In this document: positions 26,724 through 35,709 of the stretch, piece after piece | Numbering within the stretch: position 1 is the first letter of the stretch | How the letters are laid out: each line of letters begins with the position of its first letter | NCBI GenBank assembly: GCA_009377495.1 | Contig: WHTZ01000045.1 | Coordinates: 1 to 49,128 of the forward strand | DNA: 49,128 bases | Reading direction: 5' to 3' | From: Luteitalea sp. | GTDB lineage: Bacteria; Acidobacteriota; Vicinamibacteria; Vicinamibacterales; Vicinamibacteraceae | Notes under the pieces: model-generated | Seen by the model: only the letters and a program-made list of their open reading frames with translations | What the model was told of the DNA's origin: nothing | Databases searched by the model: none | Program-made: the position numbers and the translations under genes

Positions 26724-26768
26724 CCTGAGACAGCCCTTAGACCTCGCACCTTGCCCCTCGCACCTGTC
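26724..26768 (+). repeat. 45-bp inverted repeat, left copy
   Basis: Begins CCTGAGACAGCCCTT and ends CCCCTCGCACCTGTC. It equals the reverse complement of 33044-33088 at 43 of 45 positions. It lies 2 nt beyond the stop of the transglutaminase-like gene. Adjacent bases 26700-26723 are of the same C-rich style. Confidence 0.85.
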
Positions 26769-26770
26769 GT

Positions 26771-29700
26771 TCACTCTGGCAACCGCGTTGCCGGAAGGGC
26801 ACTTCCGCCGTCCCACGCCGCCGAGGCCGACCAGTACATCGCGCGCTCGACGAAAATAGGCACGCCGTTCACGCTCTCGATCGTCGCGCCGAACGCTTTC
26901 CCCTCGAGCTCTGGCACGAAGGTCCCTACGGGGATGCTGAAGCGCGTTTTCGGGGGCACGTCGTACGTGCGCTGAACCGTCTCACCATCGCCCGTGAGAA
27001 ACGAGACCGCCACCTCGGACACCCGCTGCTCGTCTGGGTTGGCCACGAGAATGAAGGTCTCGTAGTCCACGTCGGTGCCGACGCGTCCGTCGGCCAGTCC
27101 CCATCGGAGGCCAGACGCCGATACACCGAGCGAATCGTGGCCTTCTCGCCAGTCACTGCCCCAGTACATGGCACGCTCAGCAATGATGGGCTGATCCGAT
27201 TCGACGATCGCCGAGACCGCGGTATCCGCCAACGCAGGATCCTCGAGCTCGAGGTTGAGGGTGAGGCGGCCCCGCGCGGCGACCTGATGATCCTTCCCAA
27301 TCTGCTGACCCGAGGGCAGGAGATACGTCACGTGAATGTTCGCTGCGCTGGCGCTAGGGTTGCCCACGAGAAGGAACGTGTTGAAGAACGACCCTGTCGC
27401 GCCTTCCGCAAAGAACCAACGGCGCTCGGGCGCGCTGGTCCCAAGACTCGCGTGGCCGCCGTCCCAGAACCGATCACCACCGAAGTACATCGCACGCTCC
27501 GCCACAATGGGCGCGTCCGATGCCACCTCGATGGAGAACGACCGGCCGATCAGCTCAGGGATGTCCCCGGCGTAGATGGTGCGCCGCGCCAATGGCGCGA
27601 GCCTGACCTCATGTGTCACGACCTCCCCACTGTCGGTGAGGAACGAGAGCGTCACGGACGCCGCGCTGCTGTTGCCGTTGACCAGCAAGAGAAAGCAGTC
27701 GAACACCCCCTGAAACCCCTCTGCGAACCACCATCGCGTCTCGGCGCTATTTACCGCCTCCGTGCTGTGTCCACCGTACCGTTCCCCATCCCAGAACATC
27801 GTGCGCTCGACGACAAGTGGCAACGCCTCGGTGGAGGTCACGATGGTCGAGACCGCCGTCGATTCGAGGCCAGGTATATCGTCGACTCGAACCGTGCGCT
27901 GCGACATAGGCGCAAGCACGTCGGTCTGAGTAACGGTTTCCCCATCCTCTCTCAGAAACTCGAACGTCACTGGCGCTGGTTCGCCGTTTGGATTCGCCAC
28001 GGCAACATCCAGGTCGAAGAAGGTCCCGGTCGAGCCCTCTGCCAAGATGTAGTCGATACGGGGCAACGTGAAGACGATGTCTTCGCTCGATGACTGCCCG
28101 CCTACGTCCGTAGCCGTGACTGTGATCACGTTCCGTCCAGCGCGAAGCGGCACGTTCGCGACGGACCAGCTCGCAATGCCTTCAGCGGTTCCGCTCGCGC
28201 CACTATCCGTTCGCCACGCGACGGATGCGACCGCCGCGGCTCCCGGATCTGCTTGCCCGGAGAGGTCCACAAACGGCGACGTCACCTCTATCGGGCTTCC
28301 CGTCGATATTCCCGAGAGCGTGATCGTCGGCCCGGGCGTGCCCGGCGGAACGGGCCCAACCTCGAACGGCCACGGTTCGCTCCACGGACTCGATTGAAGC
28401 AACCGATCCCTGGCGCGCACGCGCCAATAGTATGTTTCGCCCGGAATGAGCCATTCACCAAATGGCATCGTCCACGCCGGTTCGGCGTCAATCACGGGCC
28501 CATCGTCCGCGGTTCCAAGCCTCCCGTCCGCACCGACGTCGGTGCTGTGAACGTAGAGGTCGAAGATACTGCTCAGCGGTGAGATGCAGCTTGCACGGTC
28601 GCAAATCTGGACGTCGTAGAGGAAGATCGGCTCATCATCTGGATCCACGGAGCGCTGCCACCGAAAAGTCATCTCGTCGCCCCACACCAGCGAGCCCCCC
28701 TGACCGGGCGAGACCGGCGCGGCGGGGGCGGGTGGCGGCCGAGGACCATTCCGTTCCTCCCAGCGGTGGGTGACTTCGACCTGATGCGGCCCCTCGGTCT
28801 GATCCGAGTAGGTGACCTCGATTGGGTCCAGGGTCACGCCTGGCAAGGACAGTGGGTTGACTTGAACGGTCGTGATGGCCTCGAAGTCATCCAGGCCAAC
28901 ATTCATGAACCCAGTGAGCGAGTACAGTCGAATCTTGATCAAGTACTGATAAACAGGCGGATGCCCCTGCGGCACGATCGCATCCGTGAAGTCCAGTGAT
29001 GTCGAGAAATGGCCCGTTGTGTCCGCGGCGTCCGCACCTTCTGTCGACCAGATGACTTGGTACTCGTACGGCTCGATACCTTCCAGCGTCAGCGCTTCCA
29101 AGCCAGTGTTCCAACTCTCCCCGCTGGATCGGAAGCGAAACTGCACGAAAAAGTTGTCGAAGAGACGAATCCGGTTAGTGATATCGACTTGATGTGTGAA
29201 CAAGCCGACCTGGTCGCTCGTCGCTTGCCAGACAACCGTCCAGAACGTTCCATCCGTCGATACCGCGAGCTCGAGGACGTCCTCGGGACCCTGGCGAACG
29301 AAGTCCCCACCGATGAGCGTCGGCTCGTCCCCCTCACTGCGTCGCATCCTATAGGTCAACGTGGACGTCGTGCCGGCGGCGGCGGGATGAAGCGCTGGTC
29401 TATTGCCGTCGTCCCACATCGAGACCAAACCGTCGGCTTCAGTGTTGAGGCCCGCGATGTCATACCAACCGGACGCGAGATCGAGCCAGTCCAAATGAAC
29501 CGACTGCACGTCCGGGATGGCCGACACCTCGATGAGATCGTTCTCGCCGGCGCGGTAGAAATCGCCCTCGAAGCGCGTACCAACAATTGGATATGGGCTC
29601 GAGACTCGATAGACCAACTCTCCGGTCACACCAATGAGCGATGGGCTCAGAGCCAAGTCACGGCCATCGTCGCCACTCATCCGAATCCACGAATCGCGCA

Positions 29701-30682
29701 CCAACCACTGACGAGCGTTGGGCTGTGAAGGTAACAACGGGCTCGTCAGTTGTCCGTCGCCAAGGACTGGTGGCGGTGCTCTGTTGAAGGTTGTGTCGTC
29801 GTGATAGCGGCCTGAAGAGGATTTCCAGTTGAGCGTCAATTCCTCGCCAGGCCGAAGCGTCAGGTCCATCGTGTGGCCTGCCGCGCCATATGTGGACCAG
29901 CCACCGGGCCGTGCCCGCCCGTAAATGTCTACCAGATCGGCGTGCGCAGGTCCTGCACGGGCAACGAGCGCAGGATCGGCAATGAGATCATCGACCCCTG
30001 CGATCGTCCGGTTGTCCCACTGCAGGTACAGACCGTCGCGGTCAGCGTCCAAGACGTGCCACAAATCGTCGTAATACACCTCGACGACGCTATGCTCAGC
30101 GGCGCCAAGGTGGCGTTGCCGGAACGGAAGGCCAGCCCGCTCGTAGAGGACCGCCTGTGCACCCATGACGTTGTTGCACAGCCCATATCCGTACGCGTTG
30201 AACAGCTTGACCGGATCGTCGCCATCGTACCCCTGCGTTGGCGGCGCATAGTGGTAGCGGTTGCTCCGTGCAAACTGCCAAATGGCTCGTGCCTTCTGCT
30301 CGGGCGACATCTCCGGTGTCAGGATGCTCGCCAGGATGTGGTCCGCGCTCGACCAATCCTTTCCTCCAATGACGATCTTCGGATTGACAACGGCGGTCGT
30401 GCCGGCATTGCGGATGCTGACGGAGGTATTGATCGGTTCTCCCGTGCCTCCCGGGCTAACGGTATAGGTCTTCCCGCTGGCTGAGATGTCTTCTGTATGC
30501 GCCTGGGCGAAGAGCGCCCGCGGGCTCACGGCAAGGATGATGCCTGCCAGAATCAATGTCCAATGCCCAATGCTCAATGCACAATGGGGGGTGATGCGAG
30601 CGGCGGTGGTTGCGTCGACTGTACGAGGCAAGGCTGTTCCCTCTTGGATACGAGTCCGACCGGCGATGTTTCCCTTGCGCAT
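26771..30682 (-). CDS. Transglutaminase-like secreted protein with Ig-like domains and four LAEG repeats
   Basis: 1303 residues. The signal peptide is about residues 30-60 (hydrophobic TLILAGIILAV, cleavage near LFAQ). A transglutaminase-like cysteine fold lies at about 105-240: GYGLCNN (C169), AAEHSVVEVYYDDLWHVLDAD (H197, D212), a complete Cys-His-Asp triad. Jelly-roll or fibronectin-like stretches follow (about 250-780; one with VYQYLIKIRLYSLTG), then an Ig-like domain (about 800-880) and four repeats of about 100 residues from about 885 that start [W/Y]xxAEG or WGLADG and end VERxMxW. Those four match the protein at 8430 in the same order. Likely a surface enzyme, perhaps cross-linking or cleaving amides. 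It is the last gene of the repeat-bounded trio. Confidence 0.75.
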   Translation of the reverse strand: MRKGNIAGRTRIQEGTALPRTVDATTAARITPHCALSIGHWTLILAGIILAVSPRALFAQAHTEDISASGKTYTVSPGGTGEPINTSVSIRNAGTTAVVNPKIVIGGKDWSSADHILASILTPEMSPEQKARAIWQFARSNRYHYAPPTQGYDGDDPVKLFNAYGYGLCNNVMGAQAVLYERAGLPFRQRHLGAAEHSVVEVYYDDLWHVLDADRDGLYLQWDNRTIAGVDDLIADPALVARAGPAHADLVDIYGRARPGGWSTYGAAGHTMDLTLRPGEELTLNWKSSSGRYHDDTTFNRAPPPVLGDGQLTSPLLPSQPNARQWLVRDSWIRMSGDDGRDLALSPSLIGVTGELVYRVSSPYPIVGTRFEGDFYRAGENDLIEVSAIPDVQSVHLDWLDLASGWYDIAGLNTEADGLVSMWDDGNRPALHPAAAGTTSTLTYRMRRSEGDEPTLIGGDFVRQGPEDVLELAVSTDGTFWTVVWQATSDQVGLFTHQVDITNRIRLFDNFFVQFRFRSSGESWNTGLEALTLEGIEPYEYQVIWSTEGADAADTTGHFSTSLDFTDAIVPQGHPPVYQYLIKIRLYSLTGFMNVGLDDFEAITTVQVNPLSLPGVTLDPIEVTYSDQTEGPHQVEVTHRWEERNGPRPPPAPAAPVSPGQGGSLVWGDEMTFRWQRSVDPDDEPIFLYDVQICDRASCISPLSSIFDLYVHSTDVGADGRLGTADDGPVIDAEPAWTMPFGEWLIPGETYYWRVRARDRLLQSSPWSEPWPFEVGPVPPGTPGPTITLSGISTGSPIEVTSPFVDLSGQADPGAAAVASVAWRTDSGASGTAEGIASWSVANVPLRAGRNVITVTATDVGGQSSSEDIVFTLPRIDYILAEGSTGTFFDLDVAVANPNGEPAPVTFEFLREDGETVTQTDVLAPMSQRTVRVDDIPGLESTAVSTIVTSTEALPLVVERTMFWDGERYGGHSTEAVNSAETRWWFAEGFQGVFDCFLLLVNGNSSAASVTLSFLTDSGEVVTHEVRLAPLARRTIYAGDIPELIGRSFSIEVASDAPIVAERAMYFGGDRFWDGGHASLGTSAPERRWFFAEGATGSFFNTFLLVGNPSASAANIHVTYLLPSGQQIGKDHQVAARGRLTLNLELEDPALADTAVSAIVESDQPIIAERAMYWGSDWREGHDSLGVSASGLRWGLADGRVGTDVDYETFILVANPDEQRVSEVAVSFLTGDGETVQRTYDVPPKTRFSIPVGTFVPELEGKAFGATIESVNGVPIFVERAMYWSASAAWDGGSALPATRLPE
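30554..30588 (+). repeat. Five tandem CAATGNN heptamers
   Basis: CAATGTC, CAATGCC, CAATGCT, CAATGCA and CAATGGG follow each other without gaps. They lie inside the signal-peptide region of the transglutaminase-like gene and encode, on the other strand, part of HCALSIGHWTL. Confidence 0.7.
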
Positions 30683-30800
30683 TCGCTACTCGATTCAACG
30701 CAGTACTAAGCGCGTGTATAGCATCTCACATGCCGGCGATCTTCGCAGCCCCAGCATGATACCCGTGGCCGCGGCACCGGCAACCTGAGGTGAAGACCCC

Positions 30801-31838
30801 TCATGCCTCTGATGGCAACCCTGCGGCGCTTTTGAGTATTCGCGCCAAGCGGGGAGACAGGGCACGGACGCTGAATTCCTCTTCAACCACGCGCCGACCC
30901 TTCCGGCCCATTTCTGCAGCGGCGGTGCGATCGGTCAGCAGTGTCTCCAGCGCATCTTCCCAGTCGGCAACGGAGGTTGCGCCGAAACCCACGTCACCGC
31001 GGCTGAGGACGTCGCTGTTCATCCCAACCGGTGAGACCACGACCGGCACACCGCAAGACATGTACAAGAGCATCTTGAAACTACACTTCCCGCGTGTCCA
31101 CGGCGAATCGTGCAAAGGCATGATGCCAACAGTGAGCGACTGGAGAACTTCACGCTCCACCTCGGGCGACCACGGCACGAATCTGAGCGGCACGCGCCGG
31201 AGGCTCGTCGACGTAGGTGGCCGGTCACAGACGACCCAGAGCTCCGCGCCGGGATGGCGGCGAAGCACGGCTTCCAGCGCCGGAGCGCAGAGGTCGAGGT
31301 GCGCGAGATTCGCGCTCTGGCCAACCCATCCGACGCGCATGGGATGTGTCGGCCCCGGCGCCCCTGGCGTGAACACGTCCGTGTCAACGGCGGTCGGGAG
31401 AATCTCGACGTGAGCGTTCCATTGGCCGAAGTGCTCGGCTAGATAATCGTTTCCACAGACGACGCGTTCGGACATGGCCGCGAGTCGGCGGGCGCACCGC
31501 CCACCGCGGTGGAGCCAAATCGCATCATCGACGTCGAGCACACGCGGCCGCTTCGTCAACGGCTCCAACGTGACGAAGGTGGACAGCAGTTCCCGCTGAA
31601 GCAGCGTCACGTCACTCGCGCGGGAAGCCGCCAGCCCTGGAACGCGGCTGACCATCGAGCCCACCGCCCACAGTGGACGCGGCCAGCGACGCACGGGAGG
31701 ATAGCGGCCGAATCGTGTGAATCGCTCGGCCACGTCGACCCCATGGAGACGTAACGTTTCGATGTACTGGCGCACTCGAAACCGTGCCGACGGGACGTTC
31801 CGTCCACCCGTGAATGCCGTCACCCTAAGCATGGTCAT
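30801..31838 (-). CDS. Glycosyltransferase, GT4-like
   Basis: About 345 residues. GT-B fold: an N-terminal half with RYPPVRRWPRP and PRVLDVDDAIWLHRGG, then VGWVGQSANL at the start of the nucleotide-sugar domain and HDSPWTRGKCSFKMLLYMSCGVPVV near the C-terminus, where the usual GT4 ExxxxxxxE pair is weak (K and M around it). It resembles the protein at 45780 (LMYDFDDALDAHE, TAWTRGKAALKALQYGASGAP), so the two form a distinct subgroup. The start overlaps the stop of the polymerase gene by 14 nt (ATG 31838) or 8 nt (ATG 31832), implying coupling. Confidence 0.75.
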   Translation of the reverse strand: MTMLRVTAFTGGRNVPSARFRVRQYIETLRLHGVDVAERFTRFGRYPPVRRWPRPLWAVGSMVSRVPGLAASRASDVTLLQRELLSTFVTLEPLTKRPRVLDVDDAIWLHRGGRCARRLAAMSERVVCGNDYLAEHFGQWNAHVEILPTAVDTDVFTPGAPGPTHPMRVGWVGQSANLAHLDLCAPALEAVLRRHPGAELWVVCDRPPTSTSLRRVPLRFVPWSPEVEREVLQSLTVGIMPLHDSPWTRGKCSFKMLLYMSCGVPVVVSPVGMNSDVLSRGDVGFGATSVADWEDALETLLTDRTAAAEMGRKGRRVVEEEFSVRALSPRLARILKSAAGLPSEA

Positions 31839-33036
31839 GCGGCCGAGATGCCGCCGCTCGAACCGTCGCAAGATCGTTGAGGTAGACGATCATGAATGGG
31901 AGAAAGGACGTGAACCTGAAGCGGAACAACGGGACGTACCCAACTTCGAACGCGAGAATCACCAAGTAGAGCCAGCGAACATCACTCTGGCTCCGAAGAT
32001 TGGCTCTCAGAAAGCCGTAAAGTCCACCGTATACCAACAGCACGAGTGGAAGAGACCCTCTCAGCATCAACTGGATCAATCCTGAATCGCCGTAAAACAG
32101 GTCCTGATCCAAGCCATAGTTGAAGCCAAGCGGAGAGAACGGCGAATCGCGGAGATACCGGAGATTCCCGCCCAGCATTCCCCGTTCCGAATAACGGGCC
32201 AACAAGCCACTCACCTCCGTCCCAATGAGGACCTCGCGGACAGGCTCGATAGACGCAGCGAGCCTCTCCATCTCGAGCACGACCACGCCCACCATCAGCG
32301 CCGGCGCCAGCAACGGCACCCAGGCAAGCTGGCGACCATGACGCCGCCAGAGGGCCACGGCCAGTTGCGCGGCTGCCAACGTCATCAGGATCCATCCGGT
32401 TGTGGACCGAAGAGCGAGGCCCAGCGCAATGTGGCCGATCGCCGCGGCAAGGCCCGCACGGCTGCCCGTCACGACATAGGCTCTGAAGTTCAGATAGAAG
32501 AAGAGATAGTAGAAAAATCCCGCCACCGAGTGCGTGGCGAAGGTCAGGACCGGTTTGTCGTACCAGTCGAGCATCGATACGAGGAGTCCCGGGTAGAACG
32601 CCGAGTAGTACGTCCTGATGAGCTGATCGGCCCACTGCACGTTGAAGAATAGGGCCGTTCCTACCGTAAATGCGAAGACATTGATGCACGCCAGCGTTCG
32701 TTTCGTGCCCTGCGGATACGTCACGCCTCTCGCGTTGGTCGCCAGCATGAGCGCGAGGCCAATGAACGTCGCGACGAGGCCAGGAGCCAACCGGGTCTGC
32801 GGAGACAACAACGTCAACGCCGACAGCCACGCGATCACGGCCAGGCCCACGATGGCTTGCAGTCGGCTTCCGTAACACCTCCCGAGGAGAAGCAGAGCCG
32901 CGAATGCCACGACGTTGAGGATGATCGCGGCGCGCTCCAACGGCAGTGAGATTACGCCTGCGATAGACGAAGGGAAAAACAGCGCAAAGAGCGCGGCGAG
33001 AATGACGGTTACGCGGGCGGCACGCGAGGGATCCAT
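31825..33036 (-). CDS. wzy: O-antigen polymerase/ligase-like membrane protein
   Basis: 403 residues, about ten to eleven helices with a large loop (about 250-330) containing SGLLARYSERGMLGGNLRYL and GFNYGLDQDLFYGDSGLIQL. The latter resembles the late-loop signature of Wzy and O-antigen ligase proteins (HNxxL-like region replaced). Position beside wzz and glycosyltransferases favours polymerase. The ATG at 33036 lies 8 nt downstream of the 45-bp repeat, leaving almost no native leader. Confidence 0.7.
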   Translation of the reverse strand: MDPSRAARVTVILAALFALFFPSSIAGVISLPLERAAIILNVVAFAALLLLGRCYGSRLQAIVGLAVIAWLSALTLLSPQTRLAPGLVATFIGLALMLATNARGVTYPQGTKRTLACINVFAFTVGTALFFNVQWADQLIRTYYSAFYPGLLVSMLDWYDKPVLTFATHSVAGFFYYLFFYLNFRAYVVTGSRAGLAAAIGHIALGLALRSTTGWILMTLAAAQLAVALWRRHGRQLAWVPLLAPALMVGVVVLEMERLAASIEPVREVLIGTEVSGLLARYSERGMLGGNLRYLRDSPFSPLGFNYGLDQDLFYGDSGLIQLMLRGSLPLVLLVYGGLYGFLRANLRSQSDVRWLYLVILAFEVGYVPLFRFRFTSFLPFMIVYLNDLATVRAAASRPHDHA

Positions 33037-33043
33037 GAGTTAA

Positions 33044-33088
33044 GACAGGTGCGAGGGGCAAGGGGCGAGGTCCAAGGGCTGTCTCAGG
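33044..33088 (-). repeat. 45-bp inverted repeat, right copy
   Basis: Reverse complement of the element at 26724-26768 with two differences. It sits 8 nt before the polymerase start. The 106 nt beyond it hold CAGGGATCAG units and their inverted partners near 33170-33200. Confidence 0.85.
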
Positions 33089-33208
33089 CTTCAGGGATCA
33101 GCTCCTCAGGGATCAGCGCTGGTAGAAGCTTCGTCGAACAGTACGCGCCGCCGAGCGCGCACCCCTGTAAGGCAGCCCTGATCCCTGCGTCCCTGATTCC
33201 TGCTGGCC

Positions 33209-33232
33209 CCTCGCACCTTGCCCCTCGCCCCT
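33209..33232 (+). repeat. Partial third copy of the 45-bp element
   Basis: CCTCGCACCTTGCCCCTCGC and the next four bases match positions 20-43 of the left copy. It runs into the wzz stop codon (33231-33233). With the copy at 33044 it makes the 190-nt wzz-wzy gap a fold-back sequence. Confidence 0.65.
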
Positions 33233-34535
33233 ACTCTTGGCGAAGCGCAGTAATGGCTTGGGACATCAAGACGTAGACCATCGCGAGCAGCAGGCCCGCC
33301 ACGGCGCCAAGCACGAGATTGCGGAGCAAATGTCTGGACACCGGGATGCTCGGGGGCGTGGCCTCGTCGACGACGAGCAGCTGGGCGCTCCGGCTGGCTA
33401 CCTGCACGCGCGCCTGCTCGTAACGCGTCGCCACGTCGACGTAGACTTGGCGCGCAATCTCGAGGTCGGTCTCGAGACGGGCTATCCGACGCTGTGACTC
33501 GTACAACCTGGACAGGAGAGGTAAGCTCGACTCGTCGAGATTCTGCGACTTGGCCAGTTGTGCCTGTTGCTGTTCGAGACCTGTCAGACGAGCCCGCGAG
33601 AGCGCCACTTCCTCATCCAGTATCTCGTAGGTCGGATTCACTTCTTCGTCCTTGAGCGTCAATCCAAGGATGTTGGCGACGCCGGCGCTTCTCGACGCCT
33701 CGGCAAGCGTGGGATCAGCGTCAATCGATCGGTTCAAGGTCTGAACGCGATCACGCTTTGTCAATTCTTCCTCCGCCCGCCCAAGGCCCGCGCGCTCACC
33801 AGCGATTTCCACAATGATGTCGCGGAGATCGGACCGCTGGTCGAGCATGGTCTCGATGTCCTTCTCCAGGAGCTCGACCTGCGCCTTCTTCTTCGCCTCC
33901 TCCAACTGCTGCGCAATCTCGTCGAGGTTCTGACGCGACTCGTCGACCTGAGCCGCAATGCCGTCACGAACCTGGACGGCCTCTTCCACCGTCAACCCTT
34001 TCGAGAGCTCGACGGAGCGTGCGGCCATGCCGTTTGCGACCTTCGCTGCGAGATCCGGATCGGCGAGGTGGACACGCAGATCGAGAAGTGTCGTCGTTGG
34101 AATGTTCTCAACGGTGACCGCTCGCAGAAGAAACTGCGCCGCGGTCAACCCATACGGTGGCTGGTCGAGGCGGAAATCCGTCACGATCGACCGGGCGATT
34201 GCTTGGCTCGTGAGGATCGACCTGAAGTTGCCGAGCAGCACCTCGGCCGGCTGATCCTGCCCCTCCTGATCGAGCTTGGATTGGATCACACCGAGGATGA
34301 GCTGCGCTTCGTAAGTGCGCGTTGCGAGCAGGCCAACCGCGAGCCCCGCCGCTCCACCCACGAGTGTCAGGAGGGCAAGAAGCAGGCGCCGACCCCACAG
34401 GAGCCGCATGTACTCGAAGAGTTGATGCTCGTCCTCCGCGGAAGCGGGCCGGTGAGTCGCTTGGGTGCGGGCGTCGTCAGGAGGGTGCGAGGGCGACTCG
34501 GAGTCAGAGCCGACTCCCGGTTGTGGTCTCAACAT
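33231..34535 (-). CDS. wzz: Polysaccharide chain-length regulator, Wzz-like
   Basis: About 434 residues. A cytoplasmic Pro/Ser-rich N-terminus (1-45), first helix (about 60-80), a periplasmic domain with long coiled coils (about 190-260, rich in Glu/Lys/Gln: QQLEEAKKKAQVELLEKD) and a second helix near residue 410, followed by a short tail. This is the Wzz/PCP fold. No Walker A or tyrosine-rich tail is present, so it is not a BY-kinase. ATG 34535 is preferred to the frame's earlier start at 34619, which overlaps the upstream gene. Its role is to set polymer length with Wzy. Confidence 0.8.
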   Translation of the reverse strand: MLRPQPGVGSDSESPSHPPDDARTQATHRPASAEDEHQLFEYMRLLWGRRLLLALLTLVGGAAGLAVGLLATRTYEAQLILGVIQSKLDQEGQDQPAEVLLGNFRSILTSQAIARSIVTDFRLDQPPYGLTAAQFLLRAVTVENIPTTTLLDLRVHLADPDLAAKVANGMAARSVELSKGLTVEEAVQVRDGIAAQVDESRQNLDEIAQQLEEAKKKAQVELLEKDIETMLDQRSDLRDIIVEIAGERAGLGRAEEELTKRDRVQTLNRSIDADPTLAEASRSAGVANILGLTLKDEEVNPTYEILDEEVALSRARLTGLEQQQAQLAKSQNLDESSLPLLSRLYESQRRIARLETDLEIARQVYVDVATRYEQARVQVASRSAQLLVVDEATPPSIPVSRHLLRNLVLGAVAGLLLAMVYVLMSQAITALRQE

Positions 34536-34575
34536 CTTGCGCGAACCAATCAGCGACGTCGGTCGTATTGTAGCC

Positions 34576-35709
34576 TCAGTTGGCTGATTCCGCGACCAAG
34601 CGCGTGTACAACGCTTCATACTGCAGAATCACCTTATCCAGAGTAAAGCGCTCGAGGACTCGCGCTCTGGCGGCCTGCCCAAGCGCCCGTCGTCCCATCT
34701 GCCCGAGCTCGATCACCTGGCGCCACGCATCGGCCAAGCGTTCGGGGGAGCCCGCCGGCACGACCATCCCCGCCGGTCCCACAATCGCCGCCGCATCCCC
34801 GACGTCGGAGACAACGCTCGGTACCCCACATGCCATGTACTCGAGCACGACGTTGGGAAAGCCCTCGCTGACCGATGAACAGGTGGCGACGTCCACACCC
34901 GACAGGAGCCGGTTGACGTCCTTTCGAGGGCCAAGGCAGGTCAAGCGAACACCTGGCGCTTCTCGCGTGACGAGCTGGGCAAATGGCGGGTTGTCGGGCG
35001 TCGCGCCTTCACCAATACACACAAAGTGCACATCCTCGTGCGTCTGTGCCAGGCGTGCCGCGGCACGCAGAAATGTGTCATGGCCCTTCATGGGATCGAA
35101 GCGCGCGACCAAGCCGATGACGATCGTCGTCTCGGCACAACCCAGCTCTTCCCTGACGGCGGCGCCATCTGCGAGCCACGGTCGAAACTCTTCCGGATCG
35201 ATGCCGTTGGGAATCAGGACCCACTCTCGGGGGTGGAAGCCGAGCGTCTGATGAGCCCGACGACCGGCCTGTGAGTTCACCACGATGGCCGCCGGAGATG
35301 CGGACATCCACCCACAGAGTCGGCGAGTCAGCGACGACAGCCGCCGATAACGCGTGAGGTCCATATCGGCCGCCCGAATGTTCCACACGATCCGCGGCAC
35401 CCGCGCGACCGTTCCGGCAACGAGTCCCAGCAGATCGGCGTGATACATCCAGGTTTGCAGCACGTCTGGCTCGAGCGTCCGCAATTCCTGAATGCAGCGC
35501 CACAAGGCGGAGGGCGTCGCGTATCCGGGCTGCATGTCGAGGCTGACGACCGGAATACCGGCGCTCGCCAACTCCTCGGCCATGGGGCCGCCGCCAAGCA
35601 TCGAGATCACGTGCGACTCGAACCGACCGCTCATGCGTGGAACGATTCGACAGAGCGCCCTTTGGGCGCCACCCACGTCGAGCGCAGTAATCAGGTGAAC
35701 GACCTTCAT
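34576..35709 (-). CDS. Glycosyltransferase, GT4
   Basis: 377 residues, GT-B fold. MKVVHLITALDVGGAQRAL at the N-terminus with the GGA(Q/E)xxL motif, VARFDPMKGHDTFLRA at the start of the C-terminal domain, and SVSEGFPNVVLEYMACGVP with the Glu pair of family GT4 near residue 290. A retaining transferase using a nucleotide sugar in the cytoplasm. The start overlaps the stop of the preceding glycosyltransferase as ATGA. Confidence 0.85.
   Translation of the reverse strand: MKVVHLITALDVGGAQRALCRIVPRMSGRFESHVISMLGGGPMAEELASAGIPVVSLDMQPGYATPSALWRCIQELRTLEPDVLQTWMYHADLLGLVAGTVARVPRIVWNIRAADMDLTRYRRLSSLTRRLCGWMSASPAAIVVNSQAGRRAHQTLGFHPREWVLIPNGIDPEEFRPWLADGAAVREELGCAETTIVIGLVARFDPMKGHDTFLRAAARLAQTHEDVHFVCIGEGATPDNPPFAQLVTREAPGVRLTCLGPRKDVNRLLSGVDVATCSSVSEGFPNVVLEYMACGVPSVVSDVGDAAAIVGPAGMVVPAGSPERLADAWRQVIELGQMGRRALGQAARARVLERFTLDKVILQYEALYTRLVAESAN

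Noticed and set aside
26724..33088. Classical insertion sequence or composite transposon
   Set aside because: No transposase or integrase gene, and no target-site duplication is evident; only the inverted repeats support mobility.
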